Shown here one piece after another: positions 17,340 to 26,444 of a stretch of 64,000 nucleotides of DNA. This DNA comes from Lelliottia sp. WAP21 (GTDB lineage: Bacteria; Pseudomonadota; Gammaproteobacteria; Enterobacterales; Enterobacteriaceae). The stretch spans positions 62,001 to 126,000 of the forward strand of contig NZ_JAIWPG020000004.1 in the NCBI RefSeq assembly GCF_020532665.2, read 5' to 3'. The translations under genes and the position numbers were made by a program. The notes under the pieces were generated by a model. That model did no database searches and was not told where the DNA came from. It saw only the letters and a list, made by a program, of their open reading frames with translations. The first letter of the stretch is position 1, and each line of letters opens with the position of its first letter.

Positions 17340-19718
17340 ATGAACGAAACTAAAAATAAGGAAGCAGGGGGGGTACCCCCGGTCTCACGACGCCACTTTA
17401 TTCAGGCAAGCTCGGCGCTGGTTGCGCTGCCTTTTATCTCTTTACCCTCACGCGGTCAGGCTGAGCCGGCCCCGGCCGTGGCGAAAGTAAGCCCGGAAAA
17501 AGTGGTTCAGACCTGCAGTACCTTTGACTGCGGCGGAAAATGCGATATTCGTGCCCATGTCAGTGACGGTGTCGTCACGCGAATTTCCACGCGGCCTGAT
17601 AATGCGCTTGATCCCGAAATGCCCGTCATGCGCGCCTGTGTGCGCGGACGAGCATACCGAAAATTTGTCTATCATCCCGACAGGCTTAAATATCCCATGA
17701 AGCGCGTCGGTAAGCGCGGAGAAGGGAAATTTGAACGTATTTCCTGGGATGAAGCCACCACGCTTATTGCCAGCAATTTGAAAACGCTGACCGCACAATA
17801 CGGTGCAGCATCGCGCTATGTCCATGTTGGCACGGCGGTGTCTGGCGGCACCTTTTCCGGCGATAAAATGGTGCGTCGTCTGCTGAACTTAACCGGCGGA
17901 TATCTGGAGAGCTATCATTCTGTCAGTATGGGCAATACCGCCGCCGCCACGCCCTTTACCTACGGTACGGCCGCCAGCGGAAGCTCGCTCGATACGCTGC
18001 TGAACACCAAACTTGTGATCCTGTGGGGGCACAATCCCACCGAGACTATTTTTGGTCACAGCAACTATTTCTTCCAGAAGATGAAGCAAAACGGTACCCG
18101 CTTTATCGTTGTTGACCCGCGTTATTCCGATACCGTGTCTTCGCTCGCCGATCAGTGGATCCCGCTTCTGCCAACCACTGACAATGCGCTGATGGATGCG
18201 ATGATGTATGTCATCGTGACGGAAAATCTTCACGACAGTCAATTTATCACGCGTTACACCCTGGGGTTTGACGAGGCGTCGATGCCTGAGGGCGTGCCGG
18301 CTAACGAATCGCTGGTGGCCTACCTGACCGGAGCAAAGGATGGCGTGGTCAAAACGCCGGAATGGGCAGAAAAAATCACCCATGTTCCGGCGCAGACGAT
18401 CCGCCAGCTGGCGCGAGATTATGCCAGTACCAAACCTGCGGCCCTGATTCAGGGGTGGGGACCCCAGCGTCACAATTGCGGTGAGCGCACCGCCCGTGGC
18501 TCAACGCTGCTGGCGAGCATTACCGGCAACGTCGGTATTCAGGGCGGCTGGGCGGCGGGCTACGGCGGCTGCGCAAACCGTAAATTCGCCGCCGGCCCTG
18601 AAATACCCGATAACCCGGTGAAAGCCAAAATTTCGGTGATGAACTGGGTGCAGGCCGCAGACGATGCCAGCAAAGTGACCCCAGACGTGGGGCTGAAAGA
18701 GGCCGACAGGCTGGACAGTAATATCCGTATTCTCTTCTCACTTGCCGGTAACTATCTGGCGAATCAAAACCCCGATCTGCATCAGGCGACGCGGGTACTG
18801 GAAGATGAGTCAAAGATCCGCTTTATTGTCGCAAGCGATCTCTTTATGACGCCCAGCGCGAAATATGCCGATCTTCTACTTCCTGAAACCAGCTTTATGG
18901 AGCGCTGGAATATAGGTGAAACCTGGGGCACGGCGAGCTATTTGATCCTGTCGGAAAAGTTGATCGAACCGGAGTTTGAACGTCGCTCCGACTATGACTG
19001 GCTGCGTGAGGTCGCGAAGAAGTTAGGCATTGAAGCCGAGTTCAGCCAGGGCCGCGATGAAAAAGGCTGGATTGAACATATCTGGGAACAAACTCGCCTG
19101 TCGATGCCGGATGAAAATCTACCCGACTTTGCGACGCTGCAGCAGACCCGTCAGCATTTATTCAAAAGCGCCCCTTACATTGCTTTTGAGGAGAACATTC
19201 GCGATCCGCAAAACCACCCGTTCCCGACGCCGTCCGGGAAAATCGAGATTTTCTCAAAGCGTCTTTACGACATGCACCATCCGGAAATTCCTGCGCTTTC
19301 ACACTATGTTCCCGCGCACGAAGGGCCTGAAGATGCGCTGGCGAAGACCTTCCCGTTACAGTTGATCACATGGAAAGGCAAGAACCGCGCAAACTCCACC
19401 CAGTATGCGAACCCCTGGCTCGTCGAAGTCCAGCCACAAAAATTGTGGATCAATCCGCAGGATGCTGAAAAGCGCGGCATCAGGCAGGGCGACAGCGTGC
19501 GTATTCACAACGAACGCGGCGTTTGCCAGATCCCGGCTGAAGTGACGCCGCGTATCATCCCTGGCGTTGTAGCAATGCAGGCTGGTGCCTGGTGGCATCC
19601 TGATGAACAGGGCGTGGATCGCGGCGGCTGTGCCAACGTGCTGAGCTCAGCCCGCATCACCGCGCTGGCGAAAGGGAATTCACATCAAACTATGCTGGTT
19701 GAGGTAGCAAAAGCATGA
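17340..19718 (+). CDS. DmsA-like molybdopterin oxidoreductase, catalytic subunit
   Basis: This is a Tat-exported molybdo-bis-MGD enzyme of the DMSO reductase family. The Tat signal SRRHFIQ is at about residues 16-22 with a cleavage-like SRGQA near 37-41. The N-terminal [4Fe-4S] cysteines are C59, C64, C68 and one in VMRACVRGRA. The presumed Mo-ligand segment YHSVSMGN offers Ser rather than Cys or selenocysteine. ATG 17340 has AAGGA 7 bases upstream; ATG 17337 is possible. The B, C and ferredoxin-type genes follow in tight order. Salmonella carries a similar cluster between pbpC and ndk, annotated only as putative DMSO reductase. The true substrate is unknown. Confidence 0.85.
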   Translation: MNETKNKEAGGVPPVSRRHFIQASSALVALPFISLPSRGQAEPAPAVAKVSPEKVVQTCSTFDCGGKCDIRAHVSDGVVTRISTRPDNALDPEMPVMRACVRGRAYRKFVYHPDRLKYPMKRVGKRGEGKFERISWDEATTLIASNLKTLTAQYGAASRYVHVGTAVSGGTFSGDKMVRRLLNLTGGYLESYHSVSMGNTAAATPFTYGTAASGSSLDTLLNTKLVILWGHNPTETIFGHSNYFFQKMKQNGTRFIVVDPRYSDTVSSLADQWIPLLPTTDNALMDAMMYVIVTENLHDSQFITRYTLGFDEASMPEGVPANESLVAYLTGAKDGVVKTPEWAEKITHVPAQTIRQLARDYASTKPAALIQGWGPQRHNCGERTARGSTLLASITGNVGIQGGWAAGYGGCANRKFAAGPEIPDNPVKAKISVMNWVQAADDASKVTPDVGLKEADRLDSNIRILFSLAGNYLANQNPDLHQATRVLEDESKIRFIVASDLFMTPSAKYADLLLPETSFMERWNIGETWGTASYLILSEKLIEPEFERRSDYDWLREVAKKLGIEAEFSQGRDEKGWIEHIWEQTRLSMPDENLPDFATLQQTRQHLFKSAPYIAFEENIRDPQNHPFPTPSGKIEIFSKRLYDMHHPEIPALSHYVPAHEGPEDALAKTFPLQLITWKGKNRANSTQYANPWLVEVQPQKLWINPQDAEKRGIRQGDSVRIHNERGVCQIPAEVTPRIIPGVVAMQAGAWWHPDEQGVDRGGCANVLSSARITALAKGNSHQTMLVEVAKA

Positions 19719-20344
19719 GCCAATTTAAACATTACGCGCCGGTGAGCGATAAACAGCTGGGCTTCTTTATCGACGCTTCCCGATGCTCTGGCTGTAAGGC
19801 CTGTCAGGTGGCGTGCAAAGATAAAAACAACCTTGAGGTGGGCCGACGTTTTCGCCGCGTTTACGAGGTGAATGGCGGAGGTTTTATCCCAACCGGACAA
19901 GGCGGCGTAAGCAATAACGTGTTTGCCTACACGCTCTCTCTCTCCTGCAACCATTGTGCCGATCCCATCTGCACTAAAAACTGCCCGACAACGGCAATGC
20001 ACAAACGTCCCGGTGACGGCATCGTGCGTGTCGATACCGACAAATGCGTCGGCTGTGGATATTGCGCCTGGTCCTGTCCTTATGGCGCGCCGCAGCTTAA
20101 TGCGCAGACCGGGCAAATGTCGAAATGCGATTTTTGCGTAGACTTGCAGGCAAAAGGGGAGCAGCCCGTGTGCGTCGCCACCTGCCCGCTGGAAGCGATA
20201 AAATTCGGCCCGATTGACGAACTGCGCGCCAAATACGGCAGCCTGTGTGATGTAAAGGGGTTACCGGATTCCGCGATAACCCAGCCAAATCTGGTTATTA
20301 AGGCGCATCAGGGTGCAGAGACGGAGGGCAAACGCCATGCATGA
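19715..20344 (+). CDS. DmsB-like four-cluster ferredoxin subunit
   Basis: This is the electron-transfer subunit of a DMSO-reductase-type complex, 209 residues. It carries four cysteine groups typical of DmsB: CSGCKACQVAC (about 23-33), CNHCADPICTKNCP, CVGCGYCAWSCP and CDFC...CVATCP. They bind four [4Fe-4S] clusters that wire the membrane anchor to the catalytic subunit. It has no signal peptide; DmsB homologues travel with the Tat-exported A subunit. The ATG overlaps the end of the catalytic subunit gene by 4 bases (ATGA), so production is coupled. Confidence 0.9.
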   Translation: MSQFKHYAPVSDKQLGFFIDASRCSGCKACQVACKDKNNLEVGRRFRRVYEVNGGGFIPTGQGGVSNNVFAYTLSLSCNHCADPICTKNCPTTAMHKRPGDGIVRVDTDKCVGCGYCAWSCPYGAPQLNAQTGQMSKCDFCVDLQAKGEQPVCVATCPLEAIKFGPIDELRAKYGSLCDVKGLPDSAITQPNLVIKAHQGAETEGKRHA

Positions 20345-21158
20345 GTTACCGCTGCTCGTTTTTACGCTGTTTTTGCAGGGATCGGTGGGGGCGACGCTCT
20401 GGCTGGCACTCGCTCCTCAGCCGCAGATGAGCGCGCAGGTGGCACGCCAGCGCGTATTCCCGATTGCGGCGACCGCTTTTGCCCTTGCCTGTATCGGGTT
20501 GATCGCCTCAACGCTGCACATGGGTTATCCGCTTAATGCCATGAACGCGCTGCGCCACGTAGGGAGTTCATGGCTTAGCCGCGAAATCATCTTTGCGAGC
20601 CTCTATCTGGCTTGTCTGGGGCTGGCGTCGTTGCTGTTGCTGGCAAAAAAACCGGGCTGGAAAGGGCTGCTGGTAGTGGCGGCATGCCTGGGGGCGATCG
20701 ATGTCTTCTGTATGGCGCAAATCTATATGCACACGTCGGTGGTGACCTGGCAGCATTTTAATACGCTGATCCTCTTTTTTGGCACCGTGGGCATTGTCGG
20801 TTCGGTCATTATTGCCTTCGCCTGTATGGATAACGTCGAACCGCGTCAAACCACGACGCTGCGTATTGCCGCCGCCATTGCGATGCTGGTTGTGCTGATT
20901 CGTCTGATCGTCCAGCCACTCTGGATGGCGGATATCGCCGCTGCCGATGCTTCCATCGTCACTTTGCCTCATCATCCTGTCGCCCTGTTGCAGCAAATGC
21001 AGGGTTTCCATGTGTTGAGCCAGACCCTGTCAGTGGTGGGGATGCTGGTGTTTGCCGCCGGACTGCTGAGACACAAGCGGCTGGCGATTATGGCGGGGAG
21101 CATTGGATTGGTCATTGGCGAAGTCATGCTGCGCTACGTCTTTTTTAGTATTGGCTAA
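20337..21158 (+). CDS. DmsC-like membrane anchor subunit
   Basis: This integral membrane protein (273 residues, about eight hydrophobic helices) fits the DmsC family, which anchors the AB subunits and oxidises menaquinol. The N-terminus MHELPLLVFTLFLQG resembles DmsC (HEWPL...). The ATG at 20337 overlaps the end of the B-subunit gene by 8 bases, with GGAGGG just upstream. The next gene starts within its stop codon (TAATG). Confidence 0.85.
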   Translation: MHELPLLVFTLFLQGSVGATLWLALAPQPQMSAQVARQRVFPIAATAFALACIGLIASTLHMGYPLNAMNALRHVGSSWLSREIIFASLYLACLGLASLLLLAKKPGWKGLLVVAACLGAIDVFCMAQIYMHTSVVTWQHFNTLILFFGTVGIVGSVIIAFACMDNVEPRQTTTLRIAAAIAMLVVLIRLIVQPLWMADIAAADASIVTLPHHPVALLQQMQGFHVLSQTLSVVGMLVFAAGLLRHKRLAIMAGSIGLVIGEVMLRYVFFSIG

Positions 21159-22021
21159 TGGCGATCTTTACCTTTGAACCGGCGATGGCGATCGCGCAGC
21201 ACTGCGTCCGTCGTCGCTTCCGTTACGCTACGTGTAAGACCTGTGCAGGCGAGTGCCCTGCTCAGGTCTTTTCACCGGTGGAGGGCGGGATGAATGTCGA
21301 TGCATCGATGTGCATTCAGTGCGGCAACTGCCTGTTCGTCTGCCCCGCAGAGGCTATCTCAGGCCCGTCACCGGCAACACGGTATTACAGCGGTGACACG
21401 CTGGTTGGGCCTTTCTCACACCAGGCCCCAACGGTGAATGAACTGCTTCTCTGGCACCGCGAGTATGGAATTCGTTTTGTTGCACTCACGCTTGAGCAAA
21501 ACGAGCCCTGGCTGCTGGCCATTGCACGGCTCAACCTGGTGCTGAAGGAGTACGGTGAGCCGGTATGGGGGATAAAGCCGCCAGCGGTTGTAGCGGTGAA
21601 TCTTGCCCGACGGAGCCTGTTTCATGTTCCGCGAGAGCACGTTAACAGCGCGGCGGTTCGTCCTGGCATCAGACGGGTGCGGCAACTCTTCCAGGAGCAA
21701 AGCGAGATAGCCCTGTCGATTGATCCTTCGCGCTGTGTGATGTGCAGCGCCTGCTGGCGAGCCTGTCCGGAAAAGTGCCTTCGTTTTGACGCGGGGGAGG
21801 TTATTCTTGATGCCGCAGCCTGTACCGGATGTGGTGGCTGTGCCGCAGTATGCCTGCATCAGGCGGTAAAAATTGAAAAGAGGCGAGGGCTTTCCGCGAT
21901 AAAACGCCTTTCGGCCAGTGAAAGAACCTGCCGCTCATGCCATCGCGTTTTCTGGGCGCTGGCGCCGGATGCTTTGCATTGTTCTCTCTGTAAACATCAC
22001 CTGCACGGAATGCGCGCCTGA
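21158..22021 (+). CDS. Ferredoxin-type multi-[4Fe-4S] protein of the dms-like operon
   Basis: This 287-residue soluble protein has several cysteine groups: CKTCAGECP (about 22-30), the classic CIQCGNCLFVCP (about 49-60), CVMCSACWRACP and CTGCGGCAAVC (about 190-230). A CRSC...CSLC pair near the C-terminus could bind zinc or a further cluster. The ATG lies in the stop codon of the dmsC-like gene, so it is the fourth gene of the operon. Standard dmsABC operons lack it, although dms-type loci often carry a chaperone (DmsD). It may deliver electrons or help assemble the enzyme. Salmonella has a counterpart at this place. The role is unknown. Confidence 0.75.
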   Translation: MAIFTFEPAMAIAQHCVRRRFRYATCKTCAGECPAQVFSPVEGGMNVDASMCIQCGNCLFVCPAEAISGPSPATRYYSGDTLVGPFSHQAPTVNELLLWHREYGIRFVALTLEQNEPWLLAIARLNLVLKEYGEPVWGIKPPAVVAVNLARRSLFHVPREHVNSAAVRPGIRRVRQLFQEQSEIALSIDPSRCVMCSACWRACPEKCLRFDAGEVILDAAACTGCGGCAAVCLHQAVKIEKRRGLSAIKRLSASERTCRSCHRVFWALAPDALHCSLCKHHLHGMRA

Positions 22022-22094
22022 TACCTGTTGCTAAAACTCGTCTTATTTTAAAAAAATGTTACCTGCATCCATAGGCAATGGCCTCATTGCTCTT

Positions 22095-22100
22095 TATAAT
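22095..22100 (+). promoter_or_regulatory. Candidate -10 element of ndk
   Basis: A perfect TATAAT sits 57 bases before the ndk ATG. The -35 region (about 22072-22077) is poor, so the promoter assignment rests mainly on the -10. Confidence 0.45.
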
Positions 22101-22156
22101 CCGCGCCACACCATACTGCAGTATGCAAAACAACAGAACAAATCACAGAGGTAATC

Positions 22157-22588
22157 ATGGCTATTGAACGTACTTTTTCCATCATCAAACCAAACGCGGT
22201 GGCAAAAAACGTTATTGGTAACATCTTTGCGCGCTTTGAAGCGGCAGGGTTCAAAATTGTTGGCACCAAAATGCTGCACCTGACCGTTGAGCAGGCGCGC
22301 GGTTTCTATGCTGAGCACGAAGGTCGTCCATTCTTTGATGGTCTGGTAGAGTTCATGACGTCTGGCCCGATCGTGGTATCCGTACTCGAAGGCGAAAACG
22401 CCGTACAGCGCCACCGTGACCTGCTGGGCGCGACAAACCCGGATAACGCTCTGGCCGGCACCCTGCGTGCAGATTACGCTGACAGCTTCACCGAGAACGG
22501 CACTCACGGTTCTGATTCCCTTGAATCTGCCGCACGTGAAATCGCTTACTTCTTCGCTGAAGGCGAAGTGTGCGCTCGCACGCGCTAA
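22157..22588 (+). CDS. ndk: Nucleoside diphosphate kinase
   Basis: Ndk transfers the gamma-phosphate from NTP to NDP through a phospho-histidine and balances nucleotide pools. The product has 143 residues, as in E. coli. The active-site segment NGTHGSDS carries the catalytic His (about 117), and the N-terminal [11 protein letters not shown] is conserved. AGAGGTAATC provides the ribosome-binding site. It has its own promoter-like region and a strong terminator after it, so it is monocistronic. Confidence 0.98.
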   Translation: MAIERTFSIIKPNAVAKNVIGNIFARFEAAGFKIVGTKMLHLTVEQARGFYAEHEGRPFFDGLVEFMTSGPIVVSVLEGENAVQRHRDLLGATNPDNALAGTLRADYADSFTENGTHGSDSLESAAREIAYFFAEGEVCARTR

Positions 22589-22667
22589 TATCTGCGCACG
22601 AAAAAGTTTATTTTTCGTAAATGCCGCGTGCAAACGTGGCATCCCTGCGCCAGACTTTGTACAATGC

Positions 22668-22710
22668 AACGCCCCGGATGAGCAAACTGCTTGCCGGGGC
22701 GTTTCTTTTC
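22668..22710 (+). terminator. Terminator after ndk
   Basis: A perfect 10-bp stem AACGCCCCGG (22668-22677) / CCGGGGCGTT (22694-22703) is followed by TTCTTTTC. It separates ndk from rlmN. Confidence 0.8.
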
Positions 22711-22756
22711 AACCCTCCACGGGCCATAACGTGTAACAACGAGGCCGAGAAATATT

Positions 22757-23923
22757 ATGTCTGAACTAGTTAACACCTCCGAAATCGTCATCGAAGCGGT
22801 TCCCACTAAAAATGGAAAAATCAACCTGCTGGATCTGAACCGTCAGCAGATGCGTGAGTTCTTCAAAGAGATGGGCGAGAAGCCATTTCGTGCCGATCAG
22901 GTGATGAAATGGATGTATCACTATTGCAGCGACGATTTTGATGACATGACTGACATCAACAAAGTCCTGCGTAACAAGCTCAAGGAAGTGGCTGAAATCC
23001 GCGCCCCAGAAGTGGTCGAAGAGCAGCGTTCCGCTGACGGCACCATTAAATGGGCGATTGCCGTAGGCGATCAACGCGTCGAAACCGTGTATATCCCCGA
23101 AGACGATCGCGCGACGCTGTGCGTTTCTTCGCAGGTCGGATGCGCGCTGGAGTGTAAATTCTGTTCAACGGCGCAGCAGGGCTTTAACCGTAACTTGCGC
23201 GTCTCTGAAATCATTGGTCAGGTGTGGCGCGCGGCGAAAATCGTCGGTGCGGCAAAAGTAACCGGGACGCGTCCTATCACCAACGTGGTGATGATGGGGA
23301 TGGGCGAGCCGTTGCTGAACCTGACAAACGTGGTTCCGGCCATGGAAATCATGCTGGACGATTTTGGGTTTGGCTTGTCTAAACGTCGCGTCACGCTCTC
23401 CACGTCAGGCGTTGTGCCTGCGCTGGACAAGCTGGGCGATATGATTGACGTCGCGCTGGCGATTTCTCTGCACGCACCGAACGATGAAATTCGTGACGAA
23501 ATTGTACCGATCAACAAAAAGTACAATATCGAAACCTTCCTCGCTGCCGTGCGCCGCTACCTGGAGAAGTCCAACGCCAACCAGGGCCGCGTGACGATTG
23601 AGTACGTTATGCTCGATCACATTAACGACGGCACCGATCACGCGCATCAGCTGGCTGAACTGCTCAAAGACACACCGTGTAAGATTAACCTGATTCCATG
23701 GAACCCGTTCCCGGGAGCGCCGTATGGCCGCAGTTCAAACAGCCGTATCGACCGTTTCTCCAAGGTGTTGATGGAATACGGTTTCACCACCATCGTGCGT
23801 AAAACCCGTGGTGATGATATCGATGCCGCCTGCGGGCAGCTTGCCGGTGAGGTGATTGACCGGACCAAGCGTACGTTACGTAAGCGTATGCAGGGTGAAG
23901 CGATAGACGTTAAAGCCGTCTAA
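22757..23923 (+). CDS. rlmN: 23S rRNA/tRNA adenosine-C2 methyltransferase RlmN
   Basis: This radical SAM enzyme methylates C2 of A2503 in 23S rRNA and A37 in some tRNAs, using a methyl-cysteine intermediate. The radical SAM motif is visible as CALECKFC (CxxxCxxC, about residues 129-136). The acceptor cysteine is in DAACGQL near residue 359. The product is 388 residues, close to E. coli (384). rodZ follows after 290 bases, as in related genomes. Confidence 0.97.
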   Translation: MSELVNTSEIVIEAVPTKNGKINLLDLNRQQMREFFKEMGEKPFRADQVMKWMYHYCSDDFDDMTDINKVLRNKLKEVAEIRAPEVVEEQRSADGTIKWAIAVGDQRVETVYIPEDDRATLCVSSQVGCALECKFCSTAQQGFNRNLRVSEIIGQVWRAAKIVGAAKVTGTRPITNVVMMGMGEPLLNLTNVVPAMEIMLDDFGFGLSKRRVTLSTSGVVPALDKLGDMIDVALAISLHAPNDEIRDEIVPINKKYNIETFLAAVRRYLEKSNANQGRVTIEYVMLDHINDGTDHAHQLAELLKDTPCKINLIPWNPFPGAPYGRSSNSRIDRFSKVLMEYGFTTIVRKTRGDDIDAACGQLAGEVIDRTKRTLRKRMQGEAIDVKAV

Positions 23924-24213
23924 TTCCTGGACGACCACGGTGCAATTGCGCGCCGTGGTGCAGAGGAAGAGGGGATAGTCAGCCATTTCATCGTGTCTGA
24001 ATGATAATTACGGTGCGTTTCATACGACTTTAAGGCAGTATGTAACGACGTAACAACAGTTTAGCCCGTCAGTGAGGACTAAACTGTCTTCATAGGCCTG
24101 GCAGTCCTATACTGTCTGTTTATGGTTAACTGACCAGAAGTTTCGCGGTGCGGGTGGCATTGTGACTGACCGGCACCTCAATCCTAATTTACACGTACCA
24201 GTAGTTGTAGCGA

Positions 24214-25218
24214 ATGAATACTGAAGCCACTCACGACCAAAATGAAGCACTCTCCACTGGCGTTCGTCTTCGCAACGCCCGTGAACAACTCGGACTCAGT
24301 CAACAAGCCGTTGCAGAACGCTTGTGCCTGAAAGTCTCCACGGTTCGCAACATTGAAGAAGACAAGGCACCTGCCGATCTGGCTTCAACGTTTCTGCGTG
24401 GTTATATCCGCTCTTATGCAAAACTGGTGCATATTCCTGAGAACGAACTGCTGCCAATGATGGAAAAGCAGGTTCCTGTACGGGCGGCGAAAGTGGCACC
24501 GATGCAGACGTTCTCTCTGGGCAAACGCCGTAAAAAGCGTGATGGCTGGCTGATGAGCTTTACCTGGCTGGTGCTGTTTGTGGTGATTGGTCTGACGGGC
24601 GCATGGTGGTGGCAAAACCACAAGGCGCAGCAGGAAGAGATCACGACAATGGCCGATCAGTCCTCAGCTGAGCTGAACAATTCTGCAAATAGCGGCGCGC
24701 AAAGCGTGCCGTTAACCACGGATAGCCCAGCGACCACCACCGAGCCGCAAACGGCCGCCACGGATTCCACAGGGGCTGTAGAGCCTCAGACCCCGGCGAC
24801 TACACCTGCTCAGGATCAAAATGCGGTCGTAGCCCCGTCTCAGGCAAACGTTGATACCGCAACGACCACGCTGGCAGCAACGCCGGGTACCGATAACGCA
24901 GCGGGAACGCAGCCTCTGCCAACCGATCAGGCTGGCGTCGCTAACACGGCGACCGATCCCAACGCGTTAGTCATGAATTTCTCGGCTGATTGCTGGCTTG
25001 AAGTCACCGACGCGACGGGTAAAAAACTGTTTAGCGGCCTGCAGCGTAAAGATGGCACGTTAAATTTAACCGGTCAGGCGCCGTATAAGCTTAAAATTGG
25101 CGCACCAGCCGCGGTCCAGATTCAGTTCCAGGGTAAACCTGTCGATTTGAGCCGTTTTATCAGAACTAACCAGGTTGCGCGTCTTACCGTTAATGCCGAA
25201 CAATCAGCAGCACAGTAA
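24214..25218 (+). CDS. rodZ: Cytoskeleton protein RodZ
   Basis: RodZ links MreB to the wall-elongation machinery. Its cytoplasmic N-terminus is a helix-turn-helix-like domain (about residues 15-85, ...[20 protein letters not shown]) that binds MreB. A basic KRRKKRDGW patch leads into a single membrane helix (about 112-132). A long Thr/Ala/Pro/Gln-rich periplasmic linker then ends in a DUF4115 beta domain (about 250-330). The product has 334 residues (E. coli 337), the difference lying in the low-complexity linker. ispG starts 26 bases downstream, so the two are probably co-transcribed. Confidence 0.95.
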   Translation: MNTEATHDQNEALSTGVRLRNAREQLGLSQQAVAERLCLKVSTVRNIEEDKAPADLASTFLRGYIRSYAKLVHIPENELLPMMEKQVPVRAAKVAPMQTFSLGKRRKKRDGWLMSFTWLVLFVVIGLTGAWWWQNHKAQQEEITTMADQSSAELNNSANSGAQSVPLTTDSPATTTEPQTAATDSTGAVEPQTPATTPAQDQNAVVAPSQANVDTATTTLAATPGTDNAAGTQPLPTDQAGVANTATDPNALVMNFSADCWLEVTDATGKKLFSGLQRKDGTLNLTGQAPYKLKIGAPAAVQIQFQGKPVDLSRFIRTNQVARLTVNAEQSAAQ

Positions 25219-25244
25219 TAAGCGGGCAACGCGGGAGATTTTTC

Positions 25245-26363
25245 ATGCATAACCAGGCTCCGATTCAACGTAGAAAATCGAAACGGATTTACGTTGGTAA
25301 TGTGCCGATCGGCGATGGTGCACCTATCGCCGTCCAGTCGATGACCAACACCCGAACCACGGATGTTGAGGCGACCGTCAATCAAATCAAAGCATTAGAA
25401 CGCGTGGGCGCGGACATCGTTCGCGTCTCCGTGCCGACGATGGATGCCGCCGAGGCCTTCAGGCTGATCAAACAGCAGGTCAGCGTTCCGCTGGTGGCTG
25501 ATATTCACTTCGACTATCGTATTGCGCTCAAAGTGGCGGAATACGGCGTGGATTGTCTGCGCATTAACCCGGGTAATATCGGCAGCGAAGAGCGTATTCG
25601 TACCGTGGTCGATTGCGCACGCGATAAAAATATTCCCATCCGTATCGGCGTTAACGCCGGTTCTCTGGAAAAAGATCTGCAGGAAAAATACGGCGAACCG
25701 ACGCCGCAGGCATTGCTGGAATCGGCCATGCGTCATGTGGATCATCTCGATCGTCTGAACTTCGATCAGTTTAAGGTCAGCGTAAAAGCGTCTGACGTAT
25801 TCCTGGCGGTGGAGTCTTATCGCCTGCTCGCGAAGCAGATCGATCAGCCTTTGCATCTGGGGATCACCGAAGCGGGTGGCCTGCGCAGTGGCTCGGTGAA
25901 GTCAGCGATTGGTCTGGGGTTACTGCTCTCGGAAGGGATTGGTGATACCTTGCGCGTCTCTCTGGCTGCCGATCCGGTGGAAGAGATCAAAGTTGGATTC
26001 GATATTCTGAAGTCGCTGCGTATCCGTGCGCGCGGGATCAACTTTATTGCGTGTCCAACGTGCTCACGCCAGGAGTTTGACGTCATCGGCACCGTGAATG
26101 CGCTCGAGCAACGTCTGGAAGATATTATCACTCCGATGGATGTGTCCATCATTGGCTGTGTGGTCAACGGTCCGGGTGAAGCGCTGGTCTCCACGCTCGG
26201 CGTTACCGGCGGTAACAAGAAAAGTGGTCTCTATGAAGATGGCGTTCGTCGCGATCGTCTGGATAATAATGACATGATTGACCAGCTTGAAGCCCGCATT
26301 CGCGCCAAAGCCACCATGTTGGATCAAGCGCAGCGTATCAGCATTCAGCAGGTTGAAAAATAA
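25245..26363 (+). CDS. ispG: HMBPP synthase (flavodoxin-dependent)
   Basis: IspG (GcpE) converts MEcPP to HMBPP in the MEP isoprenoid pathway, using a [4Fe-4S] cluster. It has a TIM barrel in its N-terminal two thirds. The cluster-binding cysteines are in [11 protein letters not shown] (about residues 270-273) and [10 protein letters not shown] (about 305). The 372-residue length equals that of E. coli. It lies between rodZ and hisS, as in other enterobacteria, and is followed by two consecutive hairpins. Confidence 0.97.
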   Translation: MHNQAPIQRRKSKRIYVGNVPIGDGAPIAVQSMTNTRTTDVEATVNQIKALERVGADIVRVSVPTMDAAEAFRLIKQQVSVPLVADIHFDYRIALKVAEYGVDCLRINPGNIGSEERIRTVVDCARDKNIPIRIGVNAGSLEKDLQEKYGEPTPQALLESAMRHVDHLDRLNFDQFKVSVKASDVFLAVESYRLLAKQIDQPLHLGITEAGGLRSGSVKSAIGLGLLLSEGIGDTLRVSLAADPVEEIKVGFDILKSLRIRARGINFIACPTCSRQEFDVIGTVNALEQRLEDIITPMDVSIIGCVVNGPGEALVSTLGVTGGNKKSGLYEDGVRRDRLDNNDMIDQLEARIRAKATMLDQAQRISIQQVEK

Positions 26364-26444
26364 CGTGATGGGAAGCCTTGTGCTTCCCGTGTATGATTGA
26401 ACCCACTTGATGGGTTCTTTTTTGTATATAGAAAGAGAATAAAC
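26364..26444 (+). ncRNA. sroE: ispG-hisS spacer with two hairpins, SroE-like region
   Basis: The spacer holds GGGAAGC-CTTGT-GCTTCCC (26370-26388) and then GAACCCA-CTTGA-TGGGTTC (26399-26417) followed by six T residues. In E. coli the small RNA SroE comes from the intergenic region between ispG (gcpE) and hisS. The location and double hairpin fit, but I cannot align the sequence to the family, so the RNA call is tentative. The second hairpin is a good rho-independent terminator of ispG. Confidence 0.4.
26399..26424 (+). terminator. Terminator after ispG
   Basis: A 7-bp stem GAACCCA/TGGGTTC with a 5-base loop is followed directly by TTTTTTT. Confidence 0.75.

Noticed and set aside
23934..23959. 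ACCACGG/CCGTGGT hairpin after rlmN as a terminator
   Set aside because: The stem is 7 bp with a 12-base loop and no T-run follows.
26397..26444. Longer N-terminus for hisS
   Set aside because: It would be translated from the ispG terminator; the GTG at 26445 gives the exact E. coli length.
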